Shown piece by piece: positions 43,494 to 51,780 of a DNA stretch of 64,000 nucleotides. The notes under the pieces were generated by a model that saw only the letters and a list, made by a program, of their open reading frames with translations, did not search any database and was not told the origin of the DNA. Numbering within the stretch: the first letter of the stretch is position 1; every line of letters starts with the position of its first letter. A program made the translations under genes and the position numbers. This stretch comes from an uncultured Rhodospirillales bacterium (GTDB lineage: Bacteria; Pseudomonadota; Alphaproteobacteria; CAAGCB01; CAG-977), in the NCBI GenBank assembly GCA_902777205.1, contig CACYSU010000003.1, positions 105,076 to 169,075 on the forward strand. The letters are read 5' to 3'.

Positions 43494-43951
43494 TGGACAT
43501 TGTCATCGCCTGCATCGGGCATATGAAATCGGGGCCGGAGCTGGATCTGTTGTCAAAGTACGTCAAACAGACGCGCTGGAACGTCGCCGTGCGCGAATTT
43601 GAAGACAAGAAATCCGGTTCCGCCCTTGAACGCAAAAAGCGCGAGGGCGAATTGCTGCTGTCCGCCGTTCCCGCGGGGGCGAAAATCGTCGTTTTGGACG
43701 AACGCGGCAAAATGACGGGATCGGAGGCGTTCGCGCATAAACTGGGCGCGTGGCAGGATGCGGGCGTTCCGGCCGTCGCCTTTTTGATCGGCGGCGCGGA
43801 CGGGCATACGGACGAAGTCAGGCGGCGGGCGGATTACCTGCTGGCGTTCGGGGAAATGACGTGGCCGCATATGTTGGTGCGCGTGATGCTGAGCGAACAG
43901 ATTTACCGCGCCAAAACGATTTTGGACGGCCATCCGTACCACCGCGCGTAA
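43493..43951 (+). CDS. rlmH: 23S rRNA (pseudouridine1915-N3)-methyltransferase
   Basis: The 152-residue SPOUT methyltransferase starts DIVIACIGHMKSGPE, has LDERGKMTGSEAFA and FLIGGADGHTDEV and ends in HPYHRA, as expected for RlmH. The start overlaps the rsfS stop (TAATG). The rsfS-rlmH pair is common in alphaproteobacteria. Confidence 0.96.
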   Translation: MDIVIACIGHMKSGPELDLLSKYVKQTRWNVAVREFEDKKSGSALERKKREGELLLSAVPAGAKIVVLDERGKMTGSEAFAHKLGAWQDAGVPAVAFLIGGADGHTDEVRRRADYLLAFGEMTWPHMLVRVMLSEQIYRAKTILDGHPYHRA

Positions 43952-43968
43952 TACGCGATCGGCCAAAG

Positions 43969-43998
43969 AAAAACCCCGCGCCGGAACACGGGGTTTTT
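43969..43998. terminator. Bidirectional terminator between rlmH and the ATPase gene
   Basis: AAAAACCCCG pairs with CGGGGTTTTT over a 10-base loop. Both strands have T runs at the 3' side, and the two genes converge here. Confidence 0.88.
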
Positions 43999-44014
43999 AA
44001 ATGCTTGCGTTTTT

Positions 44015-44983
44015 TTAAACGGAATCGGGTTCGCGGAACAGGGGCTTCCCTTGGAACATACGCGCGGATTGCGATTCCATCAACGTTCCCAAAGAGATTT
44101 GGCGGTCGCGGATGCTGACGCGCAGCTGGTCGGCCGCCGTCGGATCGGGGTTGGCGAACGCGAACCGGACTTCGGGGAACATGGTTTTGATGCCCTGCAA
44201 TTTCTGGTGGATGACGCCCAAAATGCCGCGTCCCAGCAGGTCGGCCGCCAATTCTTCGCTCAGATCCGCGCTCATCGCGTATTTGATGACGGAGTTCAGC
44301 GCGTCTTCGACGCTGTTGGCGTGAATCGTCGATAACACCAAATGGCCGGAGGTCGCCGCGCGCAGAATCTGGCTGGCGCAGTCGGGGGTGCGGATCTCGC
44401 CCACCAGAATGTAGCGCGGACGGCAACGCAGGGCGGATTTCAGCGATTCGCCCCAATCGTTGTTGTCGGGTTCGGTTTGTTTGCACATTCCCAAACCGCC
44501 GCGCTTGGATTGGTAAATCCCGTCCAAAGGCATTTCGGGAGGGTCTTCGATCGTATAGGCGTATCCGCCCTCGCGTTCCAAAAACTTGCGCATCAGGCAG
44601 GAAATGGATGTCGTTTTCCCCGCGCCGGTGGGACCCGCCCACAAAATCAATCCGGATTCGCGGTTCAGCGAAATCAGGTGGTTCGTGACGGCCTCGGGCA
44701 ATCCCAGCCGCGCGACATCCGGCGTTTTGCGCGGCATCCGGCGGGCGGAATACATGATGCCCGTCAGGGTCGCGACGCGTTCGACGCGGTACATGGTGGA
44801 ACCGTAGGCCATGGAATAGCTCGACCGGCCGGTGTAGGAACGTTCCAGCGCGTCGTGAAATTCCTTGGCGTCATCGACTTCCAGCACTTTCAGCCCGAAA
44901 CGGGTTTCGCCGTCGTGGACGTACAGGATGTCTTCGGGCGTGTACCAAATGTCTGAAAAAAGTTGTTCGTCAATCGTAGCCAT
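44015..44983 (-). CDS. PilT/DotB-family secretion ATPase
   Basis: The 322-residue protein is a PilT/GspE-type ATPase: Walker A GPTGAGKTT near residue 117, an Asp box in YTIEDPPEM, Walker B YILVGEIRTPD and the His box HLVLSTIHANS. It lacks the GspE N-terminal domains and resembles PilT and the DotB ATPase of type IVB secretion. It stands alone, with no pilus or secretion gene next to it, so its machine must be elsewhere. Confidence 0.83.
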   Translation of the reverse strand: MATIDEQLFSDIWYTPEDILYVHDGETRFGLKVLEVDDAKEFHDALERSYTGRSSYSMAYGSTMYRVERVATLTGIMYSARRMPRKTPDVARLGLPEAVTNHLISLNRESGLILWAGPTGAGKTTSISCLMRKFLEREGGYAYTIEDPPEMPLDGIYQSKRGGLGMCKQTEPDNNDWGESLKSALRCRPRYILVGEIRTPDCASQILRAATSGHLVLSTIHANSVEDALNSVIKYAMSADLSEELAADLLGRGILGVIHQKLQGIKTMFPEVRFAFANPDPTAADQLRVSIRDRQISLGTLMESQSARMFQGKPLFREPDSV

Positions 44984-45046
44984 ATTTTCAATCCGGTTGA
45001 TATATCTGAAAAAATATAAATCGAAAAAGGGTGAAAATGCAAGCGT

Positions 45047-45859
45047 TTACATTATATCCGCGCTTTTGCGCCGCGTCAGGGCGGCAAAAGCGAACAGGAC
45101 GGCGCAGGCGATTTCCATCGACGGGGCGGCCGGTGTGTCGAAACAAATCGAGCACGCCAAGCCCGCGCAGACGCACAAAACGCCGGCGAAAGCGGCATAA
45201 ACGGCCATTCTTTCGGGCGTTTTCGCGAAAAACCGCGCCGCGGCCGGCGGAATGATCAGCAGCGCCGACACCAGCAGCAATCCGGTCGTTTTCAGCGACA
45301 GCGCGACGAACAGCGCCGTCACCGTCATGAAAACGGCGGACTGGCGGCCGGTTGACACGTTTTCGGATCGCGCGACATCGGGCATCAGCGCGGTGAAAAT
45401 CTGCTTTTTCCAGTTCATTGCCAACAATACGGCGCACAACGATCCCGTCGCCGCGATGAAAACCAGATCCCCGTCCGTCACGGACAAAACGTCGCCGAAC
45501 AGATAGGCGGTCAAATCGGTGCGCACCTGCGGCATCAGGGACAGGCCGACGACGCCCGCGCACAAAGCCGTTTGTCCGATGATCAGCAGCAAAATGTCGG
45601 TGCCGATGATGAATTTGTCCGATATCGCGCCCAACAGCAAAGCCGTCAGGCACACGACGACGGCGACGCCGGCGTTCTGGCCGATCCCCAGCGCGATTCC
45701 CAGCAGCACGCCGGCCAGCGCGGAATGGGACAGCGTGTCGCTGAAAAACGCCATGCGCCGCCAAATCATCAAACATCCGACGGGACCCGCCAGAACGGCG
45801 GTGGCGACGGCGGCGGCCAAAGCGCGCAAAACAAAGGGTTCAGTCCACATATTCCACAC
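45047..45859 (-). CDS. znuB: Zinc ABC transporter permease
   Basis: The 270-residue membrane protein has the metal ABC-3 permease pattern: GPVGCLMIWRRMAFFSDTLSHSALAGV, then about eight membrane segments and LLLVSALLIIPPAAAR. It overlaps znuC by 20 bp on the same strand and forms the ZnuBC importer with it. Confidence 0.92.
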   Translation of the reverse strand: MWNMWTEPFVLRALAAAVATAVLAGPVGCLMIWRRMAFFSDTLSHSALAGVLLGIALGIGQNAGVAVVVCLTALLLGAISDKFIIGTDILLLIIGQTALCAGVVGLSLMPQVRTDLTAYLFGDVLSVTDGDLVFIAATGSLCAVLLAMNWKKQIFTALMPDVARSENVSTGRQSAVFMTVTALFVALSLKTTGLLLVSALLIIPPAAARFFAKTPERMAVYAAFAGVLCVCAGLACSICFDTPAAPSMEIACAVLFAFAALTRRKSADIM

Positions 45860-46595
45860 TCCCGTCCGGCAAATGGCGGTGGTCGTGATGATGCCGGTAC
45901 ACGGCCAGTGCGGGGCGATCCCCGTACAAACGCCCGTATTCGGGCAGGCTGACGATTTCGTCGGGCGCGCCGCTGCAGCAGATGTGGCGGTTGACGCACA
46001 GCACCCGATGCGATCCCGCCATGACGATGTGCAAATCGTGCGACACCATGACGATCGCGCATTTTTCCGTTTGGTTCAGCGAATCCAGCAGGGCGTAGAA
46101 CCGTTCTTCGCCGACGGGGTCGAGCCCCTGCGCCGGTTCGTCCAGAATCAGCAAATCGGGATGTTTCAGCAGCGTTCGCGCCAGCATGACGCGCTGGGTT
46201 TCCCCGCCGGACAGCGGATGCACGCTTTTATCCAGAAATTCGGGCGGCAATCCGGTCAGGTTCAGCGCGCCGGCCAGTTCGTCGTCGCCATAGTTCCTGT
46301 CCAGACACAAAAAACGGCGCACGGTGACGGGCATGGCGCGCGACAGGTTCGTTTTTTGCGGCACATAGCCGGTTTTCAGTCCCGCTTTGCGTTCGACGGC
46401 GCCTTTGTCGGGGCTCAGCACGCCCAGTATCACTTTCAGCAAGGTCGTCTTTCCCGCGCCGTTCGGGCCGATCAGCGTTAAAATCCGCCCCGCCGGAATG
46501 TCGAAAGAAATGTCTTCCAGCACGGTTTTGCCGCCCAGCGTGACGCCGACGTTTTTCAGTCGGACGAGAATGTCGTTTCGCGAATTGTCAAACAT
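45840..46595 (-). CDS. znuC: Zinc ABC transporter ATPase
   Basis: The 251-residue ATPase has Walker A GPNGAGKTT (about 42-50), signature LSGGETQRVMLAR and Walker B LLILDEPAQGLDPVG. The setting next to znuB and divergent znuA makes zinc the likely metal, with manganese as the alternative. Confidence 0.92.
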   Translation of the reverse strand: MFDNSRNDILVRLKNVGVTLGGKTVLEDISFDIPAGRILTLIGPNGAGKTTLLKVILGVLSPDKGAVERKAGLKTGYVPQKTNLSRAMPVTVRRFLCLDRNYGDDELAGALNLTGLPPEFLDKSVHPLSGGETQRVMLARTLLKHPDLLILDEPAQGLDPVGEERFYALLDSLNQTEKCAIVMVSHDLHIVMAGSHRVLCVNRHICCSGAPDEIVSLPEYGRLYGDRPALAVYRHHHDHRHLPDGSVEYVD

Positions 46596-46603
46596 GATAT
46601 CAT
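46594..46603. promoter_or_regulatory. Palindrome at the znuC start, possible Zur site
   Basis: ATGATATCAT is a perfect 10-bp palindrome lying over the znuC start codon in the gap between divergent znuC and znuA. Zur sites are AT-rich palindromes, but the match to a known Zur consensus is not established here. Confidence 0.3.
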
Positions 46604-46668
46604 CCGGTGTCAGGTCTTGTTTTTCCTGTCATAGCGTAATACACCTGAAAGGGAAAGGGGATAATTGA

Positions 46669-47553
46669 ATGCGCTTTGCCGTTCTTTCGTTCATATTGCT
46701 GATTTCCGCGCGGCCGGCCGCCGCCGTTCCGGCCGTCGTTGCGTCGATCGCGCCGGTTCATTCGGCCGCCGCGGCCGTCATGGACGGAATCGGCGTGCCC
46801 GAATTGCTGCTGAATCCCGCCGTTTCCGTACACGATTACCATTTGAAACCGTCGGATATGCGCCGTTTGTCGCGGGCGGACGTTTTGTTTTGGGGCGGCG
46901 CGCCGCTGGAATCTTTTTTGGAAAAGCCGATAGAGGCGGCCGGTTTGACGGACAAGAACGTCGCGCTGATGTCCGATTCGCGCTTGACAATTCTGCCCGC
47001 GCGCGGCGGCCGCGGGGCGACGGCGGACGGGCATTTCTGGCTGATGCCGGAAAATATGGCGCAGACGGCGCGGATCATCGCGGAAAAACTGGCCTCGCTG
47101 GATCCCGAAAACGCGGCGGCGTACAAAAAAAACGCCGAAGATTTCGCCCGACAAACGGCGGAGTTGGAAAAGGCCGGCCGTCAAAGACTGGCGCCTCTTG
47201 CGGGAACGCCTTACGTCACCTTTCACGACGCATATCAGTATTTTGAAAAAAGCTTCGGTTTGACGCCGGTCGGATCGGTGTACGTCGATTCGCACCACGC
47301 GTCCGGAATCGGCCGGATGGCGGAGCTGCGTGAAAAAATGAGGCGGGCGGGGCGTTTATGCCTGTTTTCAGAACCGCAATTTTCTGATAAAGGTGAAAAG
47401 ACCGTCGCGCAGGATCTGCCCGTCGCGACCGCGACGCTGGATCCGGTCGGGGCGGAATTGACGGCCGGAAAGGGATTTTACGGGGATTTGATGAACGCTT
47501 TGTTCGATTCGTTTGCCGGATGTTTTTCAAAATTGCGGGAACAAGAGGAGTGA
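46669..47553 (+). CDS. znuA: Zinc ABC transporter substrate-binding protein
   Basis: The 294-residue protein has a signal peptide (cleaved near residue 19) and the cluster A-1 metal-binding fold with histidines in VHDYHLKPSD, DGHFWLMPE and VTFHDAYQYFEKSFG. The His-rich loop seen in some ZnuA proteins is missing. It is periplasmic and delivers zinc to ZnuBC. It is divergent from znuCB and followed after 4 bp by the Memo-AMMECR1 gene, so the two probably share a transcript. Confidence 0.9.
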   Translation: MRFAVLSFILLISARPAAAVPAVVASIAPVHSAAAAVMDGIGVPELLLNPAVSVHDYHLKPSDMRRLSRADVLFWGGAPLESFLEKPIEAAGLTDKNVALMSDSRLTILPARGGRGATADGHFWLMPENMAQTARIIAEKLASLDPENAAAYKKNAEDFARQTAELEKAGRQRLAPLAGTPYVTFHDAYQYFEKSFGLTPVGSVYVDSHHASGIGRMAELREKMRRAGRLCLFSEPQFSDKGEKTVAQDLPVATATLDPVGAELTAGKGFYGDLMNALFDSFAGCFSKLREQEE

Positions 47554-47557
47554 TCCG

Positions 47558-49078
47558 GTGCGATTTTTCACGGTTTTGATCTGTTGCCTGTGTCTGGTTT
47601 CGCCCGCGGCCGCGCGGGACGGCATGGTGCAAAAAATCCGCTATCCCGTCGCGGCGGGGACGTTTTATCCGCGCGATCCCGTCGAACTGGCGAAAAAAAC
47701 AAAGGATTTGATCGACGCCGCCGACCGCCGGCTGCGCCTGCCCGCGTCCGAAATCCCCAAGGCGATCGTCGTTCCCCACAACCTGTTTTATTTTTCGGGC
47801 GACACGGCGGCGGCCGGATACGCGGCCTTGCGCCGGCTGAAACCGTTTGTCAAACGTGTCGTGCTGATCGGTTCGTCGCATCAGGGCAAATATTTCGGCA
47901 TTTCGCTGTCGGGGGCGCGGTATTGGGAAATGCCCGACCGCCGGTTCGAGGTGGATCAAGAGCTGACGCAAAAGCTGATGAAAATTCAGGGCATCGACTT
48001 TGACGACGCCGCGCACGAAGCCGAATCGTCGCTGGAAGTCCAGCTGCCTTTCGTTTCCGCCGTTTTCAGCAAGGACGTTAAAATCGTCCCCGTTCTGGTC
48101 GAAGACGCCAGCACGGAACAGATTTCCGATTTGATGGACGCCGTTTGGGGCGGGCCCGAAACCGTCGTGATCGTTTCGACGGATATGGCGGCGGGCAAGG
48201 ACGCGGCAAAGGTCGCGGCCGATGTTTCCGACACGGCGAAACTGATGGAACGCGAAGAGTATTCCAAAATCAGAAAACGGCATTTCTGCGCCTCTTTGCC
48301 GGTCGTCGGGCTGCTGGCGTATGTTCGGGAAAACGGTTTTTCCGTGCAGACGATCGAAACGGCGACCTCGGCGGACGCCGCGCTGAAAACGGACAAGACG
48401 GTCGGATTCGGCGCGTTCGGCGTTTACGAAACGGACGGCGGCGCGCAAACGGATCGGGTGCAGATGGAAAACGTTTTGCAGGCCAATCAGGAATCGCTGC
48501 TGCGCGTCGCGGCGCAGTCGATCGTGTCCGGTTTTGAACGCGGCCGCGCCCTGCGCGTGCGGGAAACGCGCTATCCCGAGGAATTGCGCCAGAAGGCGGC
48601 GACTTTCGTCAACATTTACTATAACGGCGCCCTGCGCGGCAGCGCGGGGTCGGAGGAACCGGACAGGTCGATACTGGACGATGTCGCCGAAAACGCCTAC
48701 GCGGCAGCTTTTTCGGATTTCCGGTTCATTCCGCTGACCGAGGAAGAATTTAAAAAGGCCGAAATCTCGATTTCCATTCTGACGCGGCCGACGCCCGTCC
48801 GTTTTGAAACCGAAGAGGAGCTGCTGGCCAAAATACAGCCGGAACGCGACGGGCTGATCCTGCGCGAACGGGCGAACAAAGCGCTGTTTTTGCCGCAGAT
48901 CTGGCAGACTTTCCCGTCGCCGCGGGATTTTTTGGCGCATTTGAAACAAAAGGCCGGATTGTCCATGGATTACACATCGCCGACGCTGAAAGTGTACCGT
49001 TTCGACGTGATCGACATCAACAGCGGCGATTTGGAGGATCCGGCGTCGATCTGGCTGCCGAAAGGGGGAAAACGATGA
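47558..49078 (+). CDS. Memo-AMMECR1 fusion protein with signal peptide
   Basis: The 506-residue protein starts at a GTG with GAGGAG upstream and a hydrophobic signal (VLICCLCLVSPAAA). The first domain is Memo-like (AAGTFYPRDPVELAKKTK, VPHNLFYFSGDTAAAGYAAL, VLIGSSHQGKYFGISL). The second is AMMECR1-like from about 330 to the end (SILDDVAENAYAAAFSDFRF, then ERDGLILRERANKALFLPQIW). Fused Memo/AMMECR1 proteins belong to the AmmeMemoRadiSam system, whose radical SAM partner is not seen nearby. Export of this fusion is unusual. The function is unknown; zinc context may be meaningful. Confidence 0.85.
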   Translation: MRFFTVLICCLCLVSPAAARDGMVQKIRYPVAAGTFYPRDPVELAKKTKDLIDAADRRLRLPASEIPKAIVVPHNLFYFSGDTAAAGYAALRRLKPFVKRVVLIGSSHQGKYFGISLSGARYWEMPDRRFEVDQELTQKLMKIQGIDFDDAAHEAESSLEVQLPFVSAVFSKDVKIVPVLVEDASTEQISDLMDAVWGGPETVVIVSTDMAAGKDAAKVAADVSDTAKLMEREEYSKIRKRHFCASLPVVGLLAYVRENGFSVQTIETATSADAALKTDKTVGFGAFGVYETDGGAQTDRVQMENVLQANQESLLRVAAQSIVSGFERGRALRVRETRYPEELRQKAATFVNIYYNGALRGSAGSEEPDRSILDDVAENAYAAAFSDFRFIPLTEEEFKKAEISISILTRPTPVRFETEEELLAKIQPERDGLILRERANKALFLPQIWQTFPSPRDFLAHLKQKAGLSMDYTSPTLKVYRFDVIDINSGDLEDPASIWLPKGGKR

Positions 49079-49503
49079 AAATTCTGTGGGTGGTCGCCGG
49101 CGCGCTGGTGACGCCGGATTATCGGGTCTTGCTGTCCCGCCGTCCGGCCGGAAAGAACTTGGCCGGTTTTTGGGAATACCCCGGCGGGAAAATCGAATCC
49201 GGCGAAACGCCCGAACAGGCGCTGTGCCGCGAATTGGCCGAGGAATTGCGGCTGGACATCAATCCGCGCGACCTGACCCCGCTGTCGTTCGCGTCGCACG
49301 ATTACGACGCGTTTCATTTGGTGATGCCGCTGTTCGTGTGCCGCAAATGGGCGGGCGAACCCGTCGGCGCCGAAGGGCAGGGCATCGAATTCGTTGACGC
49401 GAAAACGGTCGGCGAAGATCCGGAAAAACACCCCATGGCGCCCGCCGATGTCGTTTTGTCGGACGCTTTGCGCGCGTGGACGCGGCGGCAAACATCGCTT
49501 TAA
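49075..49503 (+). CDS. mutT: MutT-type Nudix hydrolase
   Basis: The 142-residue protein has the Nudix box G-x5-E-x7-REUxEE as GKIESGETPEQALCRELAEEL (about residues 38-58), and reads like 8-oxo-dGTP diphosphatases (WVVAGALVTPDYRVLLSRRP, then WEYPGGK). It overlaps the previous gene by 4 bp. Confidence 0.9.
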   Translation: MKILWVVAGALVTPDYRVLLSRRPAGKNLAGFWEYPGGKIESGETPEQALCRELAEELRLDINPRDLTPLSFASHDYDAFHLVMPLFVCRKWAGEPVGAEGQGIEFVDAKTVGEDPEKHPMAPADVVLSDALRAWTRRQTSL

Positions 49504-49509
49504 AAAAAA

Positions 49510-49538
49510 TTGATTGGCCGTGGACGGTGGTATATATT
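49510..49538 (+). promoter_or_regulatory. Promoter of pgsA
   Basis: TTGATT at 49510-49515, 17 bases, TATATT at 49533-49538, about 30 bp before the pgsA start. Confidence 0.65.
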
Positions 49539-49569
49539 GTTTAAAACTTTTGATATTCGGATTTGAACA

Positions 49570-50145
49570 ATGACGGAAAAAACTCATTCAACTTTTATGC
49601 AAAGACTGCCGAACTATCTGACGTTCATGCGCATTCTGGTCATCCCCGGCGTTGTCGCGTCGTTTTCGTTCCCCGGAACGGCGGCGGCGTGGATCGGGTG
49701 CGGGCTGTTCATCGCGGCGTCGATCACCGATTATTTCGACGGCTATCTGGCGCGCAAGTTCAAAAGCACGTCTTCGCTGGGGCGGATTTTCGACCCGATC
49801 GCGGACAAACTGCTGGTCGCGGCGACGCTGTTGATGATGGCGGCTTATGACCGTTTGGGATATACGGGGCTGTGGCCGGCGGTCGTGATTTTGTGCCGCG
49901 AAGTGCTGGTTTCCGGATTGCGCGAGTTTTTGGCGGAAATCCGGATCGGGCTGCCCGTCACGCGGCTGGCGAAATGGAAAACCGGCATTCAGATGACGGC
50001 GATCCCGATGCTGATGGTCGCCGATTTTTCGCCGTGGTTCTGCTATTTCGGCGAAGTCGGCGAAGTGCTGATCTGGGTGGCGGCTTTGCTGACCGTGATC
50101 ACGGGGTACGATTACCTGCGCGCCGGTTTGAAACATTTGGATTGA
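49570..50145 (+). CDS. pgsA: CDP-diacylglycerol-glycerol-3-phosphate 3-phosphatidyltransferase
   Basis: PgsA makes phosphatidylglycerol phosphate. The 191-residue membrane protein has the CDP-alcohol phosphotransferase motif in DYFDGYLARKF followed by SLGRIFDPIADKL (about 57-80) and four or five hydrophobic segments. It ends before a terminator shared with convergent murJ. Confidence 0.93.
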   Translation: MTEKTHSTFMQRLPNYLTFMRILVIPGVVASFSFPGTAAAWIGCGLFIAASITDYFDGYLARKFKSTSSLGRIFDPIADKLLVAATLLMMAAYDRLGYTGLWPAVVILCREVLVSGLREFLAEIRIGLPVTRLAKWKTGIQMTAIPMLMVADFSPWFCYFGEVGEVLIWVAALLTVITGYDYLRAGLKHLD

Positions 50146-50163
50146 TTTTTCCCATCCCTTAAA

Positions 50164-50187
50164 AAAAACCCCGTTTCGGGGCTTTTT
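50164..50187. terminator. Terminator between pgsA and murJ
   Basis: CCCCG pairs with CGGGG over TTT, flanked by an A8 run and CTTTTT, so it can act on both strands at this convergent junction. Confidence 0.85.
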
Positions 50188-51780
50188 CTATACCTTTTTG
50201 CGCTTCAGCCGGTTTTTCAGCATTTGCAGATCGACGCCGCCGGAAACCAGAACGCAAACGGTGAAAACAACTCCGCCCGCCGCGATCAACGCGGTCAGCG
50301 TGCCGAATTTGATCAGCGCGTCGCCGCGCGTCCAACCGGGGAACACGACATCCGCCCGTCCGTTCAATCCGTAAACGACCGCCGTCATAACCGCGCCGGA
50401 CAGGATGATGGAACGCGCGCGCCGCCAAAACAGGGCGTCCGTTTGGTGCAGGTGCCGCTTTCTGATCCGCCAGACGTACTGGGCGACGTTGATCCACGCG
50501 ACAATTCCCGTCGCCAGCGCGATGCCGACATAGCCGAACGCGGGCAGAAAAGCGGCGCACAATCCGACGTACAGTCCCAACGCCCACGCGGCGATGCGCA
50601 CGGGCGTGACGGTGTCGCCGCGCGCGTAAAACACGGGGGCGAGCGTCTTTGTCAGGATATAGGCGGGCAATCCGGCGGCGTAGGCGCACAGGGCGACAGC
50701 GGTTTTCGCGGTGGCCGTCGCGTCGAACGCGCCGCGTTCAAACAAAACGGCGATGACCGGTTCGGCCAGAACGATCAGCCCCGCCATGGACGGCACGGAC
50801 GCCAGCAGGGCGAATTCCAGCGCGCGGTTCAAGCTGCGGCGCGCCTGATCCGTTTCGCCGGATTTCAGCTGACGGGTCAAAATGGGCAGCAAAGCCGTGC
50901 CGATCGCCGCGCCGATGATGCCGACGGGCAGCTGGTACAGCCGGTTGGCGTAATACAGCCACGATACCGCGCCGGTCGTCAGGAACGACACGAACAGCGT
51001 GTCCAAAAACAGGTTGATCTGGTAAATCCCCGATCCGAAAACCCCCGGCAGGATGCGTTTCATCAACAGCCGCAATTCGTCGGATCTGTTTTTCAAAACG
51101 CTTGACACGCCGCGCAGCCCCAGCGGCACGCCAGCGCGCCGCGTGTGCCAGACCAGCCAGACCAGCTGGAACACGCCGGCCGCGGTGACGCCGGCGGACA
51201 GCGCGTAGCCGTAATTGCCGCCGAACAGCGGCGTGAACGCGAACAGCGCGGCGATCATCGTCACGTTCAATAAAACGGGGGTCAGCGCGGCGGCGGCGAA
51301 CCGTCCCATCGAATTTAAAACGCCGCTTTGCAGGGAATTCAGCGACACCAGCAGCAAATAGGGGAACGTGATGCGCGACATGACGACGGCCGCGTCGAAT
51401 TTCGCGGGTTCTTCGACGAATCCGGGGGCTTGGATCATGATGAACAGCGGCATGGCGGCTTCGGCGACGGCGGTGAACGCCAGCACGATGTAGAACAGGG
51501 CGGAAAAGGCCTCTTCGGCGAATCGGCGGGCGGATTCGCGGCCTTTGGATTCCAGCTGTTCGGAAAACAGCGGGACGAAAGCGACGTTGAACGCCCCTTC
51601 GGCGAACAGGCTGCGGAACAGGTTGGGCAGTTTGAACGCGACGAAAAACGCGTCGGCGACCATGCCCGCGCCCAAAAAGTTTGCGATCAGCAAATCGCGG
51701 ACGAAACCCAGCACGCGGCTGACCATCGTCCAGCCGCCGACCGTCAGAATGGATTTAATTACCGAAAGGGGAGCTGCCAT
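50188..51780 (-). CDS. murJ: Lipid II flippase
   Basis: The 530-residue polytopic protein has the MurJ/MviN opening (WTMVSRVLGFVRDLLIANFLGAGMVADAFFVAFKLPNLFR) and about 14 membrane segments. It flips lipid II for peptidoglycan synthesis. The start at 51780 gives the typical N-terminus and lies 26 bp inside the end of glnD; a longer frame upstream is unlikely. The mutS-glnD-murJ order is typical of alphaproteobacteria. Confidence 0.95.
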   Translation of the reverse strand: MAAPLSVIKSILTVGGWTMVSRVLGFVRDLLIANFLGAGMVADAFFVAFKLPNLFRSLFAEGAFNVAFVPLFSEQLESKGRESARRFAEEAFSALFYIVLAFTAVAEAAMPLFIMIQAPGFVEEPAKFDAAVVMSRITFPYLLLVSLNSLQSGVLNSMGRFAAAALTPVLLNVTMIAALFAFTPLFGGNYGYALSAGVTAAGVFQLVWLVWHTRRAGVPLGLRGVSSVLKNRSDELRLLMKRILPGVFGSGIYQINLFLDTLFVSFLTTGAVSWLYYANRLYQLPVGIIGAAIGTALLPILTRQLKSGETDQARRSLNRALEFALLASVPSMAGLIVLAEPVIAVLFERGAFDATATAKTAVALCAYAAGLPAYILTKTLAPVFYARGDTVTPVRIAAWALGLYVGLCAAFLPAFGYVGIALATGIVAWINVAQYVWRIRKRHLHQTDALFWRRARSIILSGAVMTAVVYGLNGRADVVFPGWTRGDALIKFGTLTALIAAGGVVFTVCVLVSGGVDLQMLKNRLKRKKV

